This document shows, in pieces, positions 37,047 to 50,000 of a stretch of 64,000 nt of DNA (position 1 is the stretch's first letter; every line of letters begins with the position of its first letter). The notes beneath the pieces were generated by a model. The model made no database searches and was not told where the DNA came from. It saw only the letters and a program-made list of their open reading frames with translations. The DNA comes from Dioscorea cayenensis subsp. rotundata. Its lineage: Eukaryota; Streptophyta; Magnoliopsida; Dioscoreales; Dioscoreaceae. The position numbers and the translations under genes were made by a program. The DNA lies in NCBI RefSeq assembly GCF_009730915.1, contig NC_052489.1, forward strand, positions 31,489,916-31,553,915. Direction: 5' to 3'.

Positions 37047-39356
37047 GTTTTTTTTTTTTAATACATGATTTAAACGTAATAATAAAAAATATTTGTGTTG
37101 GGGGTAGTTTATCTACATTGTAAAAAACAATATTGAAAGTTACAAATAACAGAGCTTACATGAAAGAATAGTTTAATAAAATCATCTTTCATATCATGGT
37201 CATGAACAAATTTCAAATGCTTTCCAATTGGTTACATGATATTTTATTTGTGATTTCAGTGACATTTCACCCACATCAGAACAATAACACTATAAATTTA
37301 AACTCTGATATCCATACAAAATCCATTACCTTATTTTTTTATTTTTTTCATATAGCAGCTTAATTAATTATATTAAGCTGAGAGTGGGGAAGGTCACTAG
37401 CGATCATTAGGATCATTCTGAGTGATTTGACCAGTAAAATTTACTGCCTTGAACTGCTGTTGCTAGCAAAGACGAAACCTGATTGTTTACAACATAAAAG
37501 GAGCCATTAGTTTAATATTTTATTTTTAAAGGATGATTCCAAATAACACTTCATTTGCTTCTGGAGTTTATTGGGAGACAGCTCAATTGAATGAATTAGC
37601 CCTCATCACAAATATCTTGTAAACAGGGATGAAAAGAAGAAGAAAAAAGTTCCTGATGGGAATGGTGGTTGCCTGGTTGGTAGGCCTTTCCAGACCCTTG
37701 ATGAGTGTATTATTAATTATACGTACGGCGTAACATGCATAGAGAGATATTATAATTTGGGCAACAGCATAGCATGGTTTTGAGAGGGTTAATTAAGAAG
37801 CGTGCGTGCATGCATGGGGATGGGGAAGTGATGATTGATGGAGGAATTCTCGGATCTGTGTGTGTGTGTGTGTGTATTTATATATTTAATGCTGAATTGG
37901 TTCTCGTTCAAAGTTTCAAACTCAATTGATGCGCAGGACAACATGGGTGTCGCTCTTTTGTTGCCTCGGCCAATTTGAAATAGATTCAAGAGAGAGTGAC
38001 CCCCCGCGGCCCTGAATTGTTGTGCATCTTTTTATGGAGCCCACTGCATGCCTGCTGAGCCCATACATGGCGTCCCCTGCCTGCCGTACACAGCACATAT
38101 GCTTTAACAAATTAACAAGTCACGCCACGATCAATCAAGTTGCGAATGGCTACTTAAAATAATATATAAATATTTTATTATTATTATTATTAATTTTTTT
38201 TTAAAAAAAAAAGTATTAGAAGTAGTGGCCCGGTTTATTCTTTTTTTATTTTTCTTTACATACTATCCTGTCACCAAATATAGTAAGCGGAAGTGACTGA
38301 GGGTGTGTCATTGTACTCGCACTTGCAACTGTTCGCCTCTGATGATGCCATTAACAGAAAAATCAAAGTGGGTCTGATAACAAGTGACAAAGATTCTCCT
38401 TCAGACATATCATGAATGAATGAATGAATGATGCAGTAGAGCATAACAATTAAGCAACACGCACGATAACATGGGGAATTAAATCTTATCTTTTAATTAT
38501 AAAAATTACAAAAAATTAGATAATCCTGAATCCTCTGTCGTCCTCCAACGGAACGATGTGATTTGTCAGCATGTATTTAATTATCCCATCATTTCCGTAT
38601 CACAGCACTGGGTGAAGGATATTTTTAACAAGAAGCAATGACATTAGTACTACAATAAGAGAGAGTTCAGAGTTTGGGTGGGAGATTTGACATCTAGCAA
38701 ATACTAATTAACCAGCTAGCTAGTGGAGTGGCCCATTTAAAAGACTGTAATGCCTAACCTTTGAAGAAAATGAAAAACCATTTCTCTAATTCATGATGAC
38801 ATACACATGACATGAGATAGTATTTAATGAAATGACGTGGAGATAAAATTGACTAGTTATAAAATGAACAACCCAACCCAACCCAACCCAACCCAACCCG
38901 TAGGCAGCACAATAAAACAAAAGGAAGTCTGCATGCACATGAGTGACAAAGCTTCTCCTCGGCTCATGTTTGTTCATTGATACTAAACGTTATAGAGCAG
39001 CATTTATTTAGTAAGGTGGAAGTAAGGTGCCAATATATTATATATATATAACATTATATTGATTTTATTTCCATGAAGAAGCTCCTTCCGAGAACCAGAG
39101 AGCAGCGATCGTCGAAGTTGGATCATTATTGGTAGGGTAGGCTTTGTTGTATCTATTAAATTAAGATCCAACAGAATTATGGATCACAGGTGGGCTTGGC
39201 CCATGACAATAAATGTAGGCGTACAAATAAATAAAAAGAAGTAAACGACGGGCCAACGCCGTACTAGTGGGCCTTTTGAATATGATAGATAAAAAAAGGC
39301 CCTGAGTAATCCCAAGTCCACCAAGTCCAAGGGAAGGCGCCTGAAGAGAAGAGAAG
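37047..39356. other. Spacer with simple repeats, no gene seen
   Basis: Contains a (GT)n at 37857-37876, a (TTA)n near 38178-38193, a (GAAT)n near 38410-38430 and a pentamer array (CCCAA)n at 38873-38899. No reading frame with recognisable similarity is present. The last about 150 bases form the MED7 promoter and leader. Confidence 0.6.
38873..38899. repeat. (CCCAA)n pentamer array
   Basis: Five to six units of AACCC/CCCAA lie in tandem. The unit differs from the plant telomere heptamer, so it is a simple repeat and not an interstitial telomere. Confidence 0.9.
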
Positions 39357-41027
39357 ATGGCATCGGCGACGTCGGCGTCGTTCCCTCCGCCACCGCCGTA
39401 CTACCGGCTCTACAAAGACTATATCGACGATCCCAAGTCCGCCCCGGAGCCTCCTCCACCTCTCCAAGAGAGCTTCCCCCTTTTCGGCCAGCACTTCACC
39501 GTACGCATCTCTCTCTCTCTCTCACACACATCACACATGCCTCAAATTCTTAGGGTTTTCGTTTGTCTTTGTCTTCTTGATCGCTTCAACTGCATATGGT
39601 AATGGTAAACCAGATTGATTTGGTGCTGCCGAGCCTCGAGGATCAAGGGGTTCGCCAGCTCTACCCCAAGAGTCCCATCATCGGTGCGTTGCGTACCCAT
39701 TCCCTATCACTTCGTCATTTATTTACCTCTTAATGCAAAAAAAAAAAAAAAAACAACTTTTTGGAGGGTCTCATTAATTTGTTGTTTCTTCCTCATAGTC
39801 GTTGAAATGAAAACCACAGTGATTTATGGAATGAGGAATTGAGGAATATACAAGTAATAATTATTTTGGCATGCTTTAATCTTGAGATATTGATGATGAT
39901 TTCTGTACAATTTCAGAACTATCCCTACACCCTGACTTGAACTTTTGCTTTGTATCTTTAAATCAACTGGAAAGATGACATATCCAAATAGAGCATTTAA
40001 GTGAGCCTTGCATTGTCCTGCCATTTTCGCAATCTATTTGGTTAGCTATTCCTTTTGTCGAATGGTAACTGCTTATGATTATTATTACTTATTAGTGTAC
40101 ACTGTGCAGCCATAAGTTCAGTTTCTTGTAGTAATAGTGACAAGTTCCTTGTATATATAATGTTCCTGTGTAGATTTCAAGAAGGAGTTGACCTCACTTA
40201 ATAGGGAGCTACAACTACACATCTTAGAGCTTGCTGATGTCCTTGTGGAAAGACCTTCTCAATATGCTCGAAGAGTGGAAGACATATCTCTTATCTTTAA
40301 GAACTTGCATCATCTCCTCAATTCCCTGCGTCCTCACCAGGTTTACAGCATTCTCATCTTTATTGAGTTTCCTCCTATTCCTAAATTTTTTTTTCTTTTA
40401 TTGAAATGCTTTTGATATTCTTTGTACTCAGGCTAGAGCGACACTTATTCACATACTTGAACGTCAAATTCAGCGTCGAAAAGAGGCTGTTGATGACGTA
40501 AAAAGGTACATTCATCATTCAAGTTTCCCTTGAAAAATAGTGGATTATGATGGATTTTAATCAGAACATTTTGAGAGCAATGTGCTATCTGATGAGTAGG
40601 CTTTAACTTTTAACAAGTTATATTGCAAAATTTTGGACCAAAGGAACTCGTCTTAACTATGCCCAAAATAATTGCTTCTTAAAGCACCAAAAGATTGGTG
40701 TGCTTCTTTTGTAAACCCAAACAGAGTGCCAGGATGCCAAATTATGATCATAGATTATTGCTCCTCCTTAGTTACGTATAGCAAAGTTTATCATTCCGAT
40801 ATCAACTTTTCATTTTCTGCATTAAATGGTTTGATGCATGGCTGTAAACGCTGTAAGCAAATCATGGCCGTTGCTTCGAATTTTCCTGCATTTTTTTTAT
40901 TTTCTTTTTGGCTATGTGGTGATATTTTGAGTGTGGTCATGGTATATTTTTCTGCTTCAGGAGGAGAGCAGAGGCACAGAGACTTCTGAAGGAATCTCTT
41001 TTAGTCTTGGACGGTCAGCTGCCTTGA
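39357..41027 (+). CDS. MED7: Mediator of RNA polymerase II transcription subunit 7
   Basis: MED7 is a core middle-module subunit of Mediator, bridging transcription factors and RNA polymerase II in the nucleus. Exons: 39357-39500, 39614-39683, 40174-40340, 40432-40505 and 40961-41027 (144, 70, 167, 74 and 67 nt), giving 173 residues with phases that join exactly. The N-terminus MASATSASFPPPPPYYRLYKDY is the Pro/Tyr-rich start of plant MED7. The second exon gives LVLPSLEDQGVRQLYPKSPI. The third gives LNRELQLHILELADVLVERP, helical and shared with MED7 across eukaryotes. The C-terminal exons hold a basic helix (RQIQRRKEAVDDVKRRRAEA) and end DGQLP-stop. All introns are GT-AG. I see no frame breaks. 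It is the only plus-strand host gene in the window. Confidence 0.94.
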
Positions 41028-41748
41028 AGCGTTGTAATTAGTTTCCTGTATCAATGTCGTAAAAGAGAAGAAATTATGTATGAACTTCTATCTGAGCATT
41101 AAGCTAGGTATTGATTTATTAGCTAAGAAGTGCCATGTCCTTTGTTGCCTTTTCCTCTATTTCCCTCTGTTGCCTTGTCCTCTATTGCCCTCTGTTGCTC
41201 TCAGAATACACGGTAATTATCACCTAAAAAGCGCATCCGCAGGTGGGGTGGAAAATGAATCCTGTACAAGAGTAGGTGCAATTACATTTGGATTATCTTG
41301 ATTTTGAAGCCAGTGTTAATTATAATTTTCAATATATTTCTGTTTGCATTGTGTGTGAACTAGAGCAGAATCATCTGATTCATAGTGAACGTTGTCACTA
41401 CATATTTTGCATGCTTGATGGAATTTTTTCTTTGTAATAATCAATATGGGAGTATTTTTGCTTGTCTGCATCTATGCCATGGTAATATGTCCAGTCAATC
41501 TTTTATGGGGATGAGGTAGATTTTAGAGCGGTTGGTAAGAAAATTGAGACGTATCTGACATATGACATATTGCTTGTGATGAACATTTTACATGTATCAA
41601 GTATAAAATGAAATGAGTGGTGGTGGATTTGTGATTAACATGCATGTATCAGGCATCAAGTGAAATTGAGTAGCAGATGGATGAATCTTGAAGCGACAAT
41701 ATAACAAAGCAGGGAGAGGGAGATAAGAGGCTGGGGTGACTTATATAG
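41028..41748. other. Spacer between convergent MED7 and germin-like genes
   Basis: This holds the MED7 3' untranslated region and the 3' side of the germin-like gene. A short CCCTCTGTTGCCTTGTCC-type duplication lies near 41150-41200. No gene is seen. Confidence 0.6.
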
Positions 41749-42580
41749 TTATTTGGGGTGGAGGCGGTCCTTGATCTTGTCCACCTCATTGGACCCAATC
41801 TGAAAGGCCTTCTCCAGCACGTCCTCCGGAACCGCTGGAGAAGCTGTGAAGAGTGTGAGTGCCAGAGACTGGGTCCCAGGGAGCTGGCTGTTGAAAGCCG
41901 CCAATGCCGCAGCTGGTGTGGTGCCAGTGTTCCTCTGGAAGTGGACAAGACCTCGAGGGAAGACAAAGACCTCACCTGCAGAGATGGTTTTGGAGATGAG
42001 CTTGTTGGCCGTGGTGATGAAGCCTACTTCCAAGGTGCCCTCCAGGACAAATGCAATCCCGGTGGCTCGGGAGTGAGTGTGGGGTGGGTTCACACCCCCG
42101 GGGGCGTAGTCCACCCGGGCCATTGAGATTCCGAGCGTGTTGAGACCTGGGATCTTCTCCACTGTGGCTGCGCTTGCCTTGGACCCAACCACGGTGCTGT
42201 TGGTGTCCCCTGCTGTTGCTAGTCCTGCGTAGCTGAAGTCAGCTTCGCTCACTGTTGCTGTCGGCTTGCATGCAAACCCATTAACCCTCAGAGCTATGAC
42301 AAAGTCATGCATGCATGACAAGAGACAAGAGCAGAGTTAGTTAAACAGCCACGATGCATTGTCGTCTTAACGAGATTACAGCCATTTAAAATAAATTAAA
42401 TATGCATGAATATGAACACACACGCACACACACACAGAGAGGTAATCATATGACGATACTGCTATTGAGATCGGCAACGCAGAGATCTTGGAGCAAGTTA
42501 GGATCAGCGGCCACAGAGGCGGTGTCAGAGAAGAGTAGGAAGATGGAAAAGAGGCTTTGGATGAAAGAAGCGTCCTTCAT
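41749..42580 (-). CDS. GLP: Germin-like protein (cupin), metal-ligand Glu replaced
   Basis: Secreted cupin of the cell wall; members can have oxalate oxidase or superoxide dismutase activity using Mn. Two exons, 42580-42460 and 42293-41749, give 221 residues, the usual length. MKDASFIQSLFSIFLLFSDT is the signal peptide. Cys in LQDLCVADLNS and GFACKP form the expected disulfide pair. Cupin box 1 reads PGGVNPPHTHSRATGIAFVLEG and box 2 GEVFVFPRGLVHFQRN. The two His of box 1 and the His of box 2 are present, but the Glu normally following RAT (HTHPRATE) is Gly, codon GGG. Without that ligand Mn-dependent activity is doubtful. A single-base substitution error (GAG to GGG) is possible but the neighbouring sequence is clean and the frame is intact. 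The phase-1 intron after DLNS is the family position. Confidence 0.93.
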
Positions 42581-43302
42581 GCTGCTTCTGCTTCTTGTTT
42601 TGTTTTCTTTAGTTTTGTTTACACCGGAATAGGAAAATTTTAAAATATATATATATATATGTTTGATGGATGGACGGCGAGGGTGGAGGATGTTATTTAT
42701 TTATAGGAAGCAGAGGAAGCCTTTCAACACTCTTAAGGTGGTCATGACAATGAGGGAGTGTTTGTTGCTGATGTTTAGGAAACTTGATACGTGAGTGTGC
42801 GTCCTTGTCTTTGCCCAACTAACTCTTAAGGTAGGGAAGAGGGCAAGAGAAACTGGCAAGCTAAGCTATGTTCAATTGCATACTTTGACAGGTTCCTTTT
42901 ACCTTCTTATTTCTTAAGGGCATTTAAAAAAGAAACTTTAGGAAAAATATATAAATATATTAAATAATTCTTTATGAAATCTATTGCCAAGCAGATGCTA
43001 TGGGATTAGTTTGGTAACTTGCATGACAAGAAGGCAATGCTGAGTCATTTATTTTTAAAAATAAAAATTAAAAACATCAGCTTCATCTTTTTTTTCTTTT
43101 TTTCTTTTTTTTTTTGAAAAAATCTCATTATTATTATTTTTTTAAAATCAACCTTTTCCAGTGGTTATTTAAAAAATAAAAATATAATGCGCATTTTAAA
43201 CACTCGCTTTAGGTTTTATTTTCTAAAAAATATTCCAATAAAAAAAATTAAAATCTACAAATCAAAGACCGGCTCAGACTTAAATAAATAAATAAATAAA
43301 AA
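42581..43302. other. Germin-like gene promoter side
   Basis: Contains (AT)n at 42643-42660 close upstream of the start and A/T-rich spacer. No gene is seen. Confidence 0.55.
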
Positions 43303-43610
43303 GCGCCTGTTTGGGTCGGCTCTCAAAAAGACTTTTTTTAAGTTTTAATGAAAGTGCTTCGGAAAAAGTCTTTCCAGGAGTAAATTAAAGACTTTTTTTA
43401 TATTTTTGTCAGATTAGATAGTTTTTTCGTAGAAAGCGATGTTTAAAAATAGCTTTTTCGTGTTCGTCATCACTACTTCCGAAAAAACTGCTTTTTCACC
43501 TTTTTTACACTGCCAGTAAAGCTCAATACAAACAATCTGAACCCGTAGTGCTTAACTTATAAAAAAAGACTTCCGTGTTTCCCAAAAGTTTCATCCAAAT
43601 GTTCTCAAAA
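43303..43610. mobile_element. Possible degraded MITE
   Basis: The left side has TGTTTGGGTCGG followed by CAAAAAGACTTTTTTT. The right side has AAAAAAAGACTTCC and ends near CATCCAAATG. The arrangement and the A/T hairpin-like interior resemble the element at 51531-51892. I could not define a target-site duplication. Confidence 0.35.
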
Positions 43611-44085
43611 ATAAGTAAAAGACCGCATTTCAGGTGGCAGACTTTCTTGTTAATCGTTTCAAAAGAAACTTTTATCATAAAAAAAAAGGGAGATAAACTT
43701 TGTTTTTGGGGAAAAGACAAGCCTGCACTCTAACCAACAGATATTAGTGTTGTGTCGGTTTTAAGAAGAAAAAAAAAAAAACAACTTACAACATAAAGCT
43801 GGTTTAAGATAACAAAGACAAATCAGACAAGAAACAAAGAAATCCAAGACACTCTTCAGAAGCATCATCTTGACAAATACATTCATGAAAAGGAAATACC
43901 ATACGGAAGTAGAGAAGTTGAACTTGAAAGGTGGTCACTAAAAACTTTAGCAGCAGCACCTCCACAAGCTTTACAAAAGACTTGAAATAGAATCACAAGG
44001 CTGGGACATCAGAATTGTACATAGAGAGGGCCAACTAGCATACAACACCTTGAATGAAGATGGGTGGATTTATATCGAAAAGCAG

Positions 44086-47000
44086 TTAATAATATCCTTC
44101 ATCTCCATCTCCAAACTCATAGCGGCTGAAGTGCTTGACCCTGAATTTCCATTCTCCTTTAACAGGGTCGTATGAAACAAACTCGGCACCTTGCTCCTCA
44201 GCTTTCTTCTTAAGCATTTCTCTGTATTTCTCAACTTTGGGTCCTTCTGTGTACAGCAGTCCAGTCTTTTTGTTCATACACTTGATGTTGAGGAGTGTCA
44301 CCTCTGCAGACTTGTTAAGACCCTGACCAACCGGCGGCTTCTTGCTCTCATCCTTGTATACAATCACCTCCCGATTATTGAACTGAATTAATGACTCAAG
44401 ATCGAGCCTCCTCACATCTGTCTCCCCATCGAAACTTAATGCTACCATACCCATGCCTCCCGACCACAAAGTCCTTAACATGACGGCAAAAACCTGGTTC
44501 GGCTCGCTCTTTCGCAGCCAACTCCTGGATCCGTGGTTCCGTGTAGTAATCAGCGTGTCGAAGTTTGGGCATTAGGGCTTCAATATCCGCACCATGCTCA
44601 TATACAATTGCAGCCTCACCAGCCCTGTGTCCAGATAGTGTGATATAGGATGAGTCCTTCTGGGCATGGTTTTCATGGACCCCATTTGACTTCAGCGAGG
44701 GTTTAGGTTGTGTTGAAGGTACCTTATCATGGTTTCCCATGTAAGTGTTCTCTGTTGAATTCTCTGTATCATAGCAACAACAACAGAAGAATTAAATAAT
44801 AGAAAAACTACTATAACAGATCCCATCAATAATGAATCAGATGAATTTCGAAGTATTTTCATGCAATTTGTTTCTAGGGACATCATTCCATTAGTAATAA
44901 AAAAATTTCTAATCCATGTACCATTTAGAACCAGAGGTTATAGCTTTTCCTGCATGGGTGCTGATGAAAAAATAACATAAAATAAAAGTACCTGAAGCAC
45001 TACACTTAACCCACAATATAATCCTAAGACTAACTCATGAAGATTTAAACAAACGAGTAAGAGTAGCAACAAAAATCATTTAAAACCAAACTAATTCGAC
45101 TCATGATGATAAATAACTGCCATCCATAGCAAATTATTTAGACCTAGAGAATTTTGCTTTCAATTTGGGAAAAAACCAGTCGATTTTCACTGCATAAGAG
45201 TGAGTCTCAAATATAAACCAACCTAAAGAAAAGCATACTTACCAACATGCTTATCATTTCTTGATCCATTGAAAACTGGAGCAGAAGGCATTCCTGAAGA
45301 ACTACCTGGATAATGAAGGAAAAGGAAGTATAAGAAGCAATCAACAAGCGCTTCCAGACAAACAGAGCAAAAGACGAAGAAAGATTTTAATTTCACAAAA
45401 ACGCATCCAGAGCTTTTAACAATAAAGATGTAATAGATTTCACGATCGACTCAGCTAGAAAAGGACCATGGCAGGACTTCTAGGTCCTAAAATGCTAACA
45501 AAACCAGAAAACAAAATGATATGCCCAAGTTAATTGAGCGACAACAGTTAACAACTACAACATCAAGAAATTCACAAGAGAAGAATGCTTAAGAAAGAAG
45601 AGTGACTGCGCCTTAAAAAAGTAGCATGTAATAAAAGGTAAAGGCAAACAAATTAGATGATCACATTACTGCATAACATACCGTTTTCATTAACTGGTGC
45701 TGAACTATCTTTTACCACATTTTCACGTTCTGAAATTGTTCTAGGGGGCCACTGTTCAATCGGCCGAATAACCAGTGCCCTTGGGTTTTCCCTAGGGATG
45801 AAAAGGGCATCAGCTTTTGGTGTTGATGGTGTTTCTTCATCATCCATAAAAAATGGAACCTGAACATAACCGATTCTTATCAAGTAAATTTTCACTGAAA
45901 TTTTTGTCTCAATTGGCAAATGGGAAAAAGGGAAAAACAAATTGACCATCAGGATGCTAAAAGACTAGTTAATTTAGTTGCCTCAAAGAAAATGTCACCT
46001 TTGGACCATCATTTTTTGGATGATATTTCCTAGCTGGTAACCTTATTCTTCTTTGAGATAAGTGTCTGGGAACCACCAGTGATGAAAGTCTAGTCTGAAG
46101 AGGTTTTTCAGCAACCTGCTATGGCAAAAATAATCAGATAGCTATAACAAAGTTCATGCACACAACATATAAAATGGAAGCTTTATATATAATTGACTCC
46201 AAATAAAAAACTCAAAAAACGGAATTCATTGATCAATCTATGAAAAAAATGCAGAGAGGCAAAGACAAAAACATAATGACCTAAATTAAAAACCTTCATA
46301 TATTCATTATTCATAAAAAAAAACCTTCATATATTCAGAGGCTAAATGAAGGTAAGACTTACAGGCATGGTAGAAATTCCGTACTGAACAGAAGGGGAAG
46401 AACCAGCACGGCCAATAGACATTTGAGGCATTGCTGGTAGTGTTCCAAATGGATTTGTAACAGGAGCTGGTTGCATGACCATACTGGAGTGAGTGGCAGA
46501 ACCGCTGCATGAAAATTATGGTGGACAGAAAAACAGAGAAATTTAAAGATAGGAATCCATGACTGCACAAGGACGAGATAATAGAAGCCATTATTCATCA
46601 AAGCTATGAGACACCCAGAAAAGTTAATAATCTTATGTAGAGAACTAAATTCTGCAACACTTTCGAATAGAAGAAAGATGAAAATTTTAAACAATGACAA
46701 AGAAATATTCAGTGAAGATGAAGTCAAATTTCCAGATTACAACATATTGGTTTAATCTTCATGATAAAGGGGGAAAAGCATCTATTAACTATTTCTGGTA
46801 AAGAAAACATAAATCTACAGATAAATACAATTGCATCTTCCTAGATCAAAAGATTTACACCAACTCAATTTTCATAATTTAGAGCCACATGAAAAGAGAT
46901 AATTAGAAATTCTAGTTCAATAAATTGTAATTTGTGACTCTACTATATTGTTTGAAATCAGAATATAGTCATCTACATAGTTTTAACTTTTGAGACACTT

Positions 47001-50000
47001 GTCAACTGCTGTTGTTCTTTACACTATAGAATTAACCTCACAAAAATAAAGAGCTAACAGGAAAGGTTACTCACGACTGCCCAAATGCTCCCTGACTGAA
47101 CATATTTGACATGCTGCCAAAACCACTGGATGGTGCTGAAAGGCAACGATCAAATAACAAACATGACAAATGCACTTTTTGAGGTGCAGGAGTAAGTAGG
47201 AAAAATGCAACATAATTAACACTTACCAGGTTGTGGCTGGGCAAAGTTGCCAAAGGAGAAGGTACTTGATGAAGCAGGAGCCACAGGTTGAAAAGCAGAA
47301 GAAAGAGAAGGCTGCAGATAATAGGCAGAAAAAGATCATTGCTAAAGAAAAAAAAAATTAAATGAAAGAACCAGGTGACCATTGAACTAATGGAGACTTA
47401 CAGTTGTTTGACCAAAGATTGAAGGATTGCTCATCGGAAGAAGTGAAGGAGTTGAGCTGCCGAACAAAATCCCCCCAAACCCAGTGGATGGTGTGCTAAG
47501 CAAGCTCGAACCAAATGCAGGTGTAGATTGCTGAAAACCTGCTGTTGGCTGTCCAAAAGGGGATGGTGTCTGGGCAAGTGATGGAGTTGATTGAAATAGG
47601 CCAGATGATTGAGTGTTACCAAAGTTCAGGCTAGAACCAAATGAGGAACTTGACCCAGATGCAGGAGTGCCAAAAATAGAGGGTGAAGAACCAAAAGCAG
47701 GTGTGGTAGTTCCGCCAAGGATTGAAGGTGAAGTACTCGAACCAAATCCAGGGACACTAGAGCCCCCAAAGAGTGAAGTGGAAGTGGTAGTTGAACCAAA
47801 GGGGCTTGATGACGCCGCGCTAAATGGTGGGTTGAAAATTGTAGATGAAGAACCAAAGCCAGACGAACCAAAAGAAGGAGTTTTAGGAGCAAATGGATTT
47901 GACGCTGAAGAGGAAGAGAAGGGATTTGAAGCAGTCTGGCCAAATGTGCTAGTTGAACCAAAAGGGTTTGGTTGGGTGGTAGAAAAGTTGACGCCAGGAG
48001 CAGTCTGTCCAGCAGCATTTGGTCCCCCTGGAATTAGATGTTACAAGTACAAACAAAGAAATCAGTAATATAGAAAACTAGTAGAAAAAAATCAGCAGCT
48101 ATCTGACATAATGGTTGCCAATACAGTGCAAAACAGCAAACAACATGGGAAGCTTGTTTGTCTAAAGCATTCAATATATAATTTACAAGGACCATAAGTG
48201 AAATCCATAAATGTTAGGCAACTGAGGATAAAATTGAAAACTATTGCACAGAAAGGCATCAATTCTTCCAAGCCCCACAAATTATGTTCACCTTCAATTT
48301 GGACCCTAGAAATATTCATTCAAGTTGAAATATGGTCTATTTCACGGGAGCATAATTTACTTGCCATATTCTGACATCAATCCATCAAATGATCATACAA
48401 GTAATCCCCCCGTTTCAAGAATACCAATTAAACATTTAGTTAAAAAAAAAAAAATCTCCAAAGCTTTGCAAGCCTAGAAACCATATAATCTCTTATCTCG
48501 ATGCTTCAAATAATAATGACAGGTTTAATACAAACAAAAAAACATGTAGCATCCCCCAAAACTGGTCCTTACCTTTATCTCCAAGTTGATAGTCCTCCCA
48601 CCTCAACTCCTCATGACTCTTATCTTTGTACACAGGCATAGCTGATATTGACTCCAGTTTTCCAGCAGGCTGTGTGCCAGTTCCGCCATCAACCTCAGGT
48701 GTTGGGGTAAAAGATGCAAATCTAGTTCCCCCACGTTGAGCCCCAAATGCTTGTTGTCCAAAACCCGGGCTACCAAATGTAGGTGTTGTTGCCTGAGCAC
48801 CTGCATGACATTGAAATTTACAAATTAATATACAAAAGGAACAACAAGAGCTAGAGCAGGAGAGGGGCTACTCTATACATAACAAATCCCATGAAACATT
48901 ATCTTCTACCAAAATCAAGCTTCAATGTGTCCATGTCCTTGTAACGAAATAGCATTGTCATCTAGACATATAAGAATTGATGACAATCAACTGGCCTTCT
49001 TATAAGAATGAAAAGAAATACTAACCAAATGGGGAGCTCTGAGCACCAAATGGTGATGGTGTTGAGCCAAAAGGCGTGCTACCAAATGTTGATGTTGACT
49101 GGCCAAAGGAAGGAGTGGAGCCAAAGCTGAATGATGGTGTGCTTGAGGCACCAAAGGCAGGGGCTGAAGAAGAACCAAATGTTGGAGTGCTGGCAGCACC
49201 AAATGCTGGAGTGCTTGAAGATCCAAATAGGGATGTGCTTGGAGCGCCAAAAGCGGTTGTAGATGATGCACCAAATGCTGGAGTGCTTGAGGCCCCAAAA
49301 GCTGTTCCTGTGCTACCAAATAATGGACTTGCTGCTGATCCAAATGCTGGAGTAGTTGATGAGCCAAATGATGGTGCACTTGTGGCACCAAAGGCAGGGG
49401 CATTTGTTGCACCAAAAGCTGGAGTACTTGAAGCACCAAAAGCAGGAGTGGTAGAAGAGCCAAATGTTAATGTGCTTGTAGCTCCAAATGCTGGTTGACT
49501 GGATGCACCAAAAGTGGGGGTAGAACCAAAAGGATTGCTACCAAATGCAGGTTGCGTTTGTTGAAAGCCACCACCAAATGGATTAGTCTGACCAGGAGTT
49601 GACCCAAATCCTCCAAAGGGGGGTTTCTGCCCAAATAAAGACGATCCTGAACATGATAGAGCCAACTCAGTGCAAGCAATATTAAAGATAAATGGATGAC
49701 AGTTCAAATAATCATCGCAGAACCAAGGAACCAATGCAAGGAACATTTTAGATATTCCTCATTGAAGTGAAGGCAGCTCTTTTCAAATTTGAGGCACAAA
49801 AAACAAATGTAGGATGGGACTAACACAAGCATTGAAGATACGGCTCAAGCTTCCGAATCTTTGTCTACAATTCTAGTTTTGGCCAATTGAATTAGTTCCA
49901 TTTTAGTCAAAATTTTATTTCTACAAATTTGAAACCGCTGAAGTTTCAAAAGCCTATGAATGTAAGCAACGGGCGCTATTATTTCCACCGTGACGCATTT

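Noticed and set aside
38873-38899. Interstitial telomere-like sequence
   Set aside because: The unit is CCCAA (pentamer), not the plant telomere CCCTAAA.
47613-49498. Long antisense open frames opposite NUP98
   Set aside because: They are mirror readings of the low-complexity FG-repeat exons (Pro-Asn-Ala-Gly and Glu-Pro-Lys rich) and overlap the exons exactly.
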